DNA of 64,000 nucleotides from Sialis fuliginosa (lineage: Eukaryota; Arthropoda; Insecta; Megaloptera; Sialidae), in the NCBI GenBank assembly GCA_961205875.1, contig OY540814.1, forward strand, positions 11,576,993 through 11,640,992, in the 5' to 3' direction. Numbering within the stretch: position 1 is the stretch's first letter; the number at the start of each line of letters is the position of its first letter. The notes beneath the pieces are model-generated. The model was not told the origin of the DNA and did not search any database. It saw nothing but the letters and a program-made list of their open reading frames with translations. Shown here in pieces: positions 57,105-64,000 of this stretch. The position numbers were made by a program, and so were the translations under genes.

Positions 57105-57561
57105 TTATCTATATATTAATACGTGAACATCGAAAATTGTCTTGCGTTTTTTTAGTATTTATTATAAAATGAGGTGAATGAAACTTATATCGAAAGATAC
57201 TGTACCATAGATGTGCACAAAAAAAATCATGTGTGTATGTTGCCGTTAATGCAGGTAAAATAAAGTTAACATACACACATGATTAACCCTCTCGCTGTTT
57301 GTTTATTTCCCCTCGCATCGTTCAACAGCATAGCAATACTCCTAGCGCTACTAAGCAACGAAAATAAATAGTTTTGGGTTTCTGTCAAACGTAGAGAATG
57401 CGTATTGAGATTTCATTTCGAGTTCAATTGCAGTGTTTTTATTTGGAAATTTTTGCTATTAAAGCAGGTTAGGTTAAGTACTGTGCCATAAATGTGCAAA
57501 CAAAAAAATCATGTTTGTATGTTGCCGTTAAGGCAGGTAAAATATTGGTTGAATATTGATC
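57105..57561 (-). repeat. Dimeric interspersed repeat, copy C
   Basis: On the minus strand it runs: diverged palindrome, CCTTAACGGCAACATACAAA, CACATTTATGGCACAGTAC, the CGTTTGACAGAAACCC linker, AACAAACAGCGAGAGG, a second CATTAACGGCAACATACACA block, and CGTATTAATATATAG. It is uninterrupted where copy A holds the 2131-3088 element, which makes it a natural empty site. Confidence 0.75.
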
Positions 57562-58091
57562 ATAATATAATAATAATTTATTGTCCAACAAAATCAACCA
57601 CTATTTTTTTACATAAATGAAATGTTGTTTACAAACTACACAAAACTATATGCAATATTTATTTGTTTGAATCCGGCCCTGCACAGAGACTTGTGTAGGC
57701 GTCTGTCGGGGTGATGTAGAGAGCTTGGCTGAGTTCGTGTTTCAATTTTACAGACACGTTTATAAAGTAGCAACGGATATAAATTTATTTATTTGGGTGT
57801 GTTCGACAATGAAACAAATATATGCGCTTGCATGTATAAATACAGGTCCATCACAGCACCTCCCCCATTTTTCAACTTTACAGATATATTAATTATAAAT
57901 ATTCATACATTATTTTTATCCAAAGTACAATGTTGTATCGAATATTTATTGAAGATATGTAAGTTTTTTTTTACTTATAAAATAAAATACATGTTTTAAT
58001 AATACTTTTTCTTTACCTATACATCATTTCCCTATAACAATATTTAATTTGAGTCACTCAATTTAATACTTTCCATCTATTCATCATACTA
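57562..58091. other. Mostly AT-rich non-coding DNA
   Basis: A small low-AT patch at 57672-57745 (GGCGTCTGTCGGGGTGATG). No gene. Confidence 0.4.
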
Positions 58092-58326
58092 TCCATATTA
58101 ATACTAATATTATAAAAGCTAAAGTATATCTGTCTGTTTGCTACCTTTTCACGGCCAAACCGCTGAACCGAAAATAGGTGTATGACATTTGTACGTGCGA
58201 CCTGTTTTATCGACTATCATAACAGAAACCTGTATTACCTAACCTTTATCTTCTTTATGGGTTTAATGACTGACAGCTCCTACCTAACCTAAATTTTATG
58301 CGAACAAAGTCGCGGGTAACAGCTAG
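58092..58326 (+). mobile_element. Helitron-like non-autonomous element
   Basis: It starts TCCATATTAATACTAATATT, contains CTTTTCACGGCCAAACCGCT and ends GTCGCGGGTAACAGCTAG|T. TC at the start, CTAG at the end and T after it are the Helitron signature. The TAACAGCTAGT finish is typical of this group in insects. 235 bp, non-coding. Confidence 0.65.
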
Positions 58327-58529
58327 TCATATACATATATGCTTTAATATGTTTTTAGAATTGACATATGTATTATTGGAGCGATAACTCAATGTTTAAA
58401 AAAATTTCTTGCTAAATAGTTTGCACAACGTACTACACCTCCTTGTCTTCAAGCTCTGATTGGTAGATAGCGTGTATTGACTCTCTATACTAAAAACATT
58501 GGATTCACGCGATATGGTGGTTTAGGTTA

Positions 58530-58700
58530 GAGAATACTAGGAGCAGTGCGGTACGTTGGAAACTATCTTTATCAGCCGGCGCTCGCCCATAAACGTTATC
58601 ACTTTAGTTATATATATGATATCTCTATGGATTCATATCGATGCCATGGTAACCGATTTTGTATCGGTTTCGTCTCTTTGTGTATAAATGAAGGTAATGA
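58530..58700. other. Low-AT island
   Basis: GCCGGCGCTCGCCCATAAAC, ATATCGATGCCATGGTAACC and TTGTATCGGTTTCGTC. A 66-codon plus frame (58546-58746) covers it with no known domain. Possibly conserved non-coding. Confidence 0.25.
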
Positions 58701-58984
58701 ATTTCACAACAAACTTTATAGATTTTTAGATAAATATTGTTTGTAAAACTAGACATAAAAGAATTTTTATTTGTCATCTTATTCCTTGCAATATTATATT
58801 ATTTTTATACACTAAAGTCCCTAAAAGTATCATGTTTTTAATACAAATATATAAAGCTGTTAGAACTTACAACAATACTATATTGCATTGACTGTATTAA
58901 TTACTACTGCATTCATTGTAGAAATTACTAATATTTTATATCATAACTTATCAAACAAAAATAGTTTTGTGTACAGTTTTTATT

Positions 58985-59055
58985 AAATGAAAACTCATGT
59001 TTCATATTTCTCTTGATACTCCTCTGAATTCCCCATACACAAAAAAATCTTGAGA
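58985..59055 (-). mobile_element. hAT-like end (CAGTGGTTCTCAAG)
   Basis: On the minus strand: CAGTGGTTCTCAAGATTTTT, TGTGTATGGGGAATTCAGAG. Same class of end as 51967. The other end was not seen. Confidence 0.5.
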
Positions 59056-59624
59056 ACCACTGTTCCTGCTCGAGAAAAAAGCACCTTTATAATGTACACG
59101 TAAACATAAGATTATTTATTACGAAATCAAAGAGTAATAAAATAACCCGTTTTCCAATAAAAAGAGCAATGTTTTATTGCTCCTTTACAATGTAGAAGTC
59201 TGCTAGTAATATTTCTCATAAACATGTTCATAAAACACAGAGCTGGGGCATTGTTAGACAGTAACCTATTCGAATTCGCCGCCGTTCAAATACCCCTCTC
59301 CCAACTTACTCCCTGTGTAACACCCACTCATCTGTGAATTAATTCAACAGGTATTAGTTACATCGTGTTGCCACTTAATAAATCAGAGCTTTAGAAATGT
59401 GTGCATATAAACAGTGCAGGTATGATATTAAAGAAACCTTGTAACAAGTTCACGTGTTTAATAAAACTTTCATTATAAGACTAGCAGTATTTACTCTCTA
59501 TTCTAGTGATATGCAACCTGTTTCATTTAGTGAGCTATACAATTGTTCATTTTATATCTACGGACGTCAGTCAATCAAATTTGGACTAATTACTTTAAAA
59601 AAAATTCAGATAGATATCCTTTAA

Positions 59625-60248
59625 GGGGAAAAGCCACTGTGACGAAAAAAATCGATTTTTTATGCATTTTTTTAAAGTATACATATTCAAAAATATATAT
59701 AAAAAAATATTAATTTAAAATTCCAAAAAACTAGGTACCTGATATGAGTAACAGTCAATTTAGTGAGCAGATAACGTGGCCGGTTATGACCCTCAGAAAA
59801 CACATTTTTCTCGAAACAACTTTTTTCGATCTGATTCCAGCGATTCCTCAAAGACCAATGAATCGATTAAAAAAAATTCTCTAAAATTTCTAGCCGATTT
59901 TTGAAGTTTTAGTATTTACTATTTTTTAAGACGCTTGAATTAAATAAGGTGTCAAAAATAAAATTAAAATAAAATAAAAAAACACCTACGCACAACCATA
60001 ACTGAATTAATATAAGATATTGATAGAAAAAAAATTCCAATAACCCATCCCGAAAATTCGATGGAAATATTTTTTTGGTTGTCACATTATAATTTTTAAT
60101 ATTTTTCAAAAAAATTGGTATTGAATAAGTTCGATATTTACTTAATAAAATGTCTTTTAACCGATCCTAAAATAATAAGTTATACCTGTGGAAAAATTCC
60201 CTAACATTCAAAAAATTTTGTCCCGTCACAATGGTTTGCCCTCTTCCT
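59625..60248. mobile_element. TTAA-flanked element (GGGGAAAAGCCACTGTGACG)
   Basis: The left end GGGGAAAAGCCACTGTGACG and right end CGTCACAATGGTTTGCCCTC are imperfect inverted repeats, and TTAA is on both sides (59621-59624, 60249-60252). It is 624 bp. A 66-codon minus frame inside has no recognised domain. It is the third TTAA family in the window. Confidence 0.75.
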
Positions 60249-60257
60249 TTAATTAAT

Positions 60258-60373
60258 CATAAAAATTGTAAGAGTTTAGACTTACAGGTGTCTTTAGGAT
60301 TCTGATTAGATAGATCTCATTGTTATTTTGCTATTGAAATACGTGTAAATCTAAACTCTTACAGTTTTTATGG
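60258..60373. mobile_element. Small MITE (TGTAAGAGTTTAGA)
   Basis: CATAAAAATTGTAAGAGTTT at the left is repeated inverted at the right (AAACTCTTACAGTTTTTATG) with pairing to TTACA inside. 116 bp, lying six bases to the right of the TTAA element's duplication. Confidence 0.75.
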
Positions 60374-60899
60374 TTAGGAGATATGCATTTGATAAGTTAT
60401 AAGTATAACCATAGTTTTTGTCTGTCGTTTGTTAAAATTTTATCTTAATAAAGATTGTTTTAGCAAAAATTGAACTCGATAGTAGTTTACATTCAATAAT
60501 TCATAAATATATCTATTAGGCACTTTAACATCCTGTACTTAATCCTTTAGTTGCTGACCCTTAGTTTTTTATAATTGTATTTGCAACATTCAAACATTTT
60601 TTTAATAACATAATAAATAAAAAAATTTTAACAAAAAAATATTTTAATTCATCATAATAATGAAGATCAATTACTTCAAGTTGTAAAATTGCATCTTCAA
60701 TATCTTAACTCGCTTGCAATTAATCATCTTATGGCAGTTCTGTGAAAGTTAAACCGCTTATATTTTTTATTGATTGTTTATATTTTAGTTTATAACATTT
60801 GGTTGGGGATTTTAGGAGAGCTCACAACAAGCATCCAGTAACGTTATTGTTGTTATTTTTGGTCACCTTATCCCCTGAGTAGCTAAGCTTTTATTTTTT
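60374..60899. other. AT-rich non-coding DNA
   Basis: Nothing recognisable. Confidence 0.5.
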
Positions 60900-60955
60900 T
60901 AGAACGCCCCACCTTAAAAATTTGCCAGGGGCCCTAACTTGTAATTACGCCACTG
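60900..60955 (-). mobile_element. hAT-like end (CAGTGGCGTAATTAC)
   Basis: On the minus strand CAGTGGCGTAATTACAAGTT is followed by GGGCCCCTGGC, the usual hAT left-end composition. No partner found. Confidence 0.5.
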
Positions 60956-62639
60956 TCAGGTAAAGATATTATTATGCATATAATGTAAGTATATTAATAT
61001 GACTTTCTGTGAAATTATTTGAAGTACGTAAAAATTATTTTTCTTATCTTCTACTTCTTCTATGCGTTTTTTTATCAGCTGGATCCTCTCCTTTTCTAAC
61101 AGCTCCTTCGTATGTTTTTCGTATCTATTTTTTTTATAAATTATTAAATTCCACCTACCTATTTACCTAGCATTTACGTACACTAAAAATCTATGATCAT
61201 AAGTATTTATAAAATTATTAATTATTAATTATGTAGGTACATATAAATTTTAAATCGTGATAATAATGATAACCCGTTATACAGAACACAAATAATATTG
61301 TGAAAAAAAGTTATAATTTATCTATAATAAAAAAACCTTATATTCATTATTGATATGCAGAAATACATACATATTACATGTATATAAAGAAATCAAATGT
61401 TATCTAAAAACACAAGCTATTAATAAACATATTCAATATCTAAAATATGTATTTAATAAAACCATAAATACATTGATAACATCAAAAGCGGAGGCAGAAG
61501 ACAACATATTTTTATTCAAAAACAAAAAAAGTAACACCATCTCCACCCACGGTATTTCGCACTTAAGCAATAAAATTCAATTATTTTAAAACGGCGTTAT
61601 ATAATAACTGAACATATACACATACGAAAAGAAATTTTTACGGTGTCCAAATTTAGATTTCTTATGATCGTACATATCAATACAGAAATAGGGTAAATGC
61701 GGCAATAGAATTGAATAAAAATATTTATTAATTTAAGAACATCAACTCTGTACGATTTATAAAATATTATATAAATACATGATATTGCTCATATAATACA
61801 AAAAAAAATTTTATGTGTCATTTTATTTCTTTAATGAACAAAAAGTCTATACTCTATTAATAAAAATTGCATATATTCAAACTACAGTAAAAAGTTCAAT
61901 TTAATGACGAAAAATATTACTATTTCTTATGGATATTATTTAACCGAGCAATATTTTATATTTTTTGTGCATTAAATATATATTATATTTGAGCAATAAA
62001 ATTTTGAATTCTGAGCATTATACTCAACATAAAATGTGACATTAAAAATAATTTTTTTGAGGAATAACAATTTCCGTTTTAGGCATTAAAAGTTTGTTTT
62101 GCGCAATAATATTTGCGTTCATTATTATTGTATAATTTAGTTTGCTTTAATTTTATAATTTTTTTTTGGAGGGGTGATGTTCCATTACCCTTCCCTCCCC
62201 GCCCTAAATAAAATAAGGTTAACCTGAAGAATATGCCGTTAACGATATCACAACTATTAAACCTAACGAAAACTAACCAACCCAAAACTAATCAACTCGA
62301 TTTCGCCCCAATAGATTGCCCTAACCAAAGACAGTTAACTTAACATTTTAAGGAGTATCTTTTTTATATGTCATTTTATTTCTTTAATGAAACACAAAAA
62401 ATACTGTTCAATATTGTTTATAAATGTTATAATAGTTTATTTAATGCTCATCACTATTCCTCATTTCATTTAAAATAGTGCGCGTTTAATTTGTTCCCTA
62501 TATTTTCATATTATCTTGACAGCTTTATATCAGACATTAATTCAAATTTATACTTCATTTAACATCAATTCACACGGAAAACAATTTCAATAAATCATAA
62601 ATAATAACATAATTAATCAATAACCCACCACCTTTGTCC
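60956..62639. other. AT-rich non-coding DNA with a short direct repeat
   Basis: TGTCATTTTATTTCTTTAAT occurs at 61816 and again at 62369, followed by GAA(A)CA and AAAAA both times, so a diverged repeat spans part of this. The 79-codon frame at 61350-61589 has no signature. Confidence 0.4.
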
Positions 62640-62945
62640 CGCATCCAGAACAGCTCCACACACACGCACATATCGCACGTTCGGAACGCGGCCCACATGA
62701 AACCCATAGCTCGATTATCATATTTTAGTGGTCGCGACACCGTGCGATGATCGGCTATTAACAGTGAAACACCGTATTAGTGTCAGCGAGGCTTAGTTTA
62801 TGGGGCGTACGCTCATGTACACAGTCGATGTAGTACCTGGCTCTGTTGTTGTATGATTCATATAAATACAAACTACGCTTTTCCACTATTTATGTCTTGT
62901 TCTAAGCGCGACCGCTCGAATCTCATTTCAGTTTGGGAATTAGGG
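62640..62945. promoter_or_regulatory. Largest low-AT island; weak TATA site
   Basis: About 300 bp with ACGTTCGGAACGCGGCCCAC, GTGGTCGCGACACCGTGCG, GGGGCGTACGCTCATGTAC and AAGCGCGACCGCTCGAATC. TATAAATA is at 62861 and TTTCAGTTTGG at 62928, but their spacing (about 67 nt) does not make a core promoter. No frame, no second copy. Candidate regulatory or 5' flanking DNA. Confidence 0.3.
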
Positions 62946-63071
62946 AATTGTACCTAATGTCCAAGTTGGGTTTATACATGATTTACATAAGGGTTTCAGA
63001 GTGACATTAGGGGAGTAAGTACTTTTTAATAGTTTTAGCCTTATTTCCAAAAGTGTGGTTAAGGTTTCAAG

Positions 63072-63125
63072 CAGTGGTACGTTATCCTATGGGCAAAAAG
63101 GGAATTTGTACAACCCCCACCCTCC
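63072..63125 (+). mobile_element. hAT-like end (CAGTGGTACGTTATCC)
   Basis: CAGTGGTACGTTATCCTATG, then GGGCAAAAAGGG and a CCCCCACCCTCC stretch. Same style as 35938 and 54829. Confidence 0.45.
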
Positions 63126-63149
63126 AACAATGAAGCCCCAAAACAATGT

Positions 63150-63330
63150 CTATATATAAAAATGAATGTTCGTTTGTATGAGGCTAATAGACTCGGGAAT
63201 TACTGAACGGATTTCAATGTGATGTTCACCAATAATTAGATAATTTTACTGTGAAAAATCGTGGCTATTAATATTTTATGAAAATCTAAGATTTAATTTC
63301 AAAAGACTAAAAAAATCTTTATCAAGTCGT
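63150..63330 (+). mobile_element. Helitron-like 5' region
   Basis: TCTATATATAAAAATGAATG, TTCGTTTGTATGAGGC, CTCGGGAATTACTGAACGG and ATTTCAATGTGATGTT. This TCTATATAT start is frequent in insect Helitron-like repeats. The 3' end was not located. Confidence 0.45.
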
Positions 63331-63484
63331 GTTTTGTTTCCACGATGTCAGAGTATACAACTGTCATTTATATAAAAACATATAAGAACCATTTCACTTC
63401 CAAGAAAGGTAAAATATCGAAATTAATTATTATGATTGTTGCTAACCTATTTATTTATTTATTTTTGATTTCTATAAATATTTT

Positions 63485-63720
63485 TAAACGGGAACTGGTG
63501 TTTCCAGGGAGTTTGAAAGATCAACACTTTTGGTTCCGTGTCTGTCTACCTTTGTATGTATGTGTGTGTGGGTGTGTGTCTCTGTCTGTTCCCTTAATAA
63601 TTTTTACGCACATAAATCATGAACCACTAAACCGATATTAATAAATATTGCTTGGCTTGAGGACGGTTCCATTTTAAAATCATCAAAATCGTGAGTAAGG
63701 AGGAGGGGTGACATCCAAAA
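63485..63720 (+). repeat. Degraded LINE/Helitron-like repeat with TG-rich run
   Basis: CGGGAACTGGTGTTTCCAGG, GTTCCGTGTCTGTC, a TG-rich run, ATGAACCACTAAACCG and CTTGGCTTGAGGACGG. The 98-codon frame starting at 63345 crosses it and is not a gene. Confidence 0.4.
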
Positions 63721-63750
63721 ATATTTATTTTTTGAAGATATCTTTAATTG

Positions 63751-63830
63751 ATATTTACTTTGACATATTAAATGCCATTTTGACGTTTTAAATGTCATTT
63801 TAACTTTATAAGTGTCATTTTGACGTTTGC
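63751..63830 (+). repeat. 20-bp tandem repeat, three to four units
   Basis: AATGCCATTTTGACGTTTTA, AATGTCATTTTAACTTTATA and AGTGTCATTTTGACGTTTGC follow each other at exact 20-base steps (63771, 63791, 63811). A diverged unit precedes them at 63751. Confidence 0.75.
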
Positions 63831-63968
63831 ATAAATTTAAATTTAGATTGAAATTGTCAAAAAATTAAAAATATACGAAAAATAATCAGGTGCGTCTTAA
63901 AAAAAATCGAATTAATATTTTTTTGTAAAATTTTATAAAAATTAAATCGTAACTGATGCCTACCATTG

Positions 63969-64000
63969 ATGAATTTAGCACGAGGAAGCACTGTACATTT
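63969..64000 (+). repeat. GAATTTAGCAC repeat fragment, copy 3 (cut by window end)
   Basis: GATGAATTTAGCACGAGG and AAGCACTGTACATTT match 53970-54000 with two changes. The rest lies beyond the window. Confidence 0.6.

Noticed and set aside
62861..62935. TATAAATA with a downstream TCAGTT as a second core promoter
   Set aside because: The spacing is about 67 nt, far from the 28-32 nt required.

Overview
The window is AT-rich eukaryotic nuclear DNA, almost certainly from an arthropod and most likely an insect. The evidence is indirect. There are many short non-autonomous DNA transposons of kinds common in insect genomes (hAT-like, TTAA-flanked, PIF/Harbinger-like, pogo/Tigger-like and Helitron-like). 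There is also the 3' end of an insect-type non-LTR retrotransposon and a relic of a transposase with a PHD-like finger. I cannot name the order or species. I recognise no intact protein-coding gene, rRNA, tRNA or CRISPR array. The open frames in the window are short, lack family signatures and mostly lie inside repeats. The region reads as a large intergenic interval or a long intron.

Layout. 1-5.6 kb: a dimeric interspersed repeat with a 958-bp TATA-flanked inverted-repeat element inside it, a hAT end, a Helitron-like 3' end, and an ACACGGA element carrying a PIF-like insertion. 5.6-20 kb: mostly plain AT-rich DNA with TTAA-flanked elements, a hAT MITE, a long-TIR element, a Tigger-like end and islands of lower AT content. 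20-29.4 kb: a 290-bp hAT-like element, empty-site copies, a 325-bp inverted-repeat element, Helitron-like and RTE-like debris, a homeodomain-motif-rich island and a full TTAA element. 29.9-31.3 kb: a 1386-bp element with two 522-bp inverted arms that differ at only three positions I could find. 32.2 kb: the best candidate core promoter, a TATA box 29 nt before a consensus initiator. 35-40.1 kb: the densest mobile-element cluster, with three insertion events supported by target-site duplications or empty sites, including a 2.46-kb element with CCGAAACCG-type repeats that contains a second 1.4-kb foldback. 40-54 kb: hairpin MITEs, another TATA-flanked foldback, LINE and transposase remnants and a 59-bp hAT micro-element. 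54-64 kb: further hAT ends, inverted repeats, Helitron-like elements, a third TTAA family and a 20-bp tandem repeat at the far right.

How it fits together. Several transposition events can be ordered from sequence alone, because one element interrupts another and an uninterrupted paralogue lies elsewhere in the window. Between the repeats are compositionally distinct islands of a few hundred bases, some with clustered TAAT cores. These are the best candidates for conserved cis-regulatory DNA, which would suit a gene-poor interval near a regulated gene. That last step is inference. Coordinates of element ends are by eye and may be off by a few bases where no duplication fixes them.
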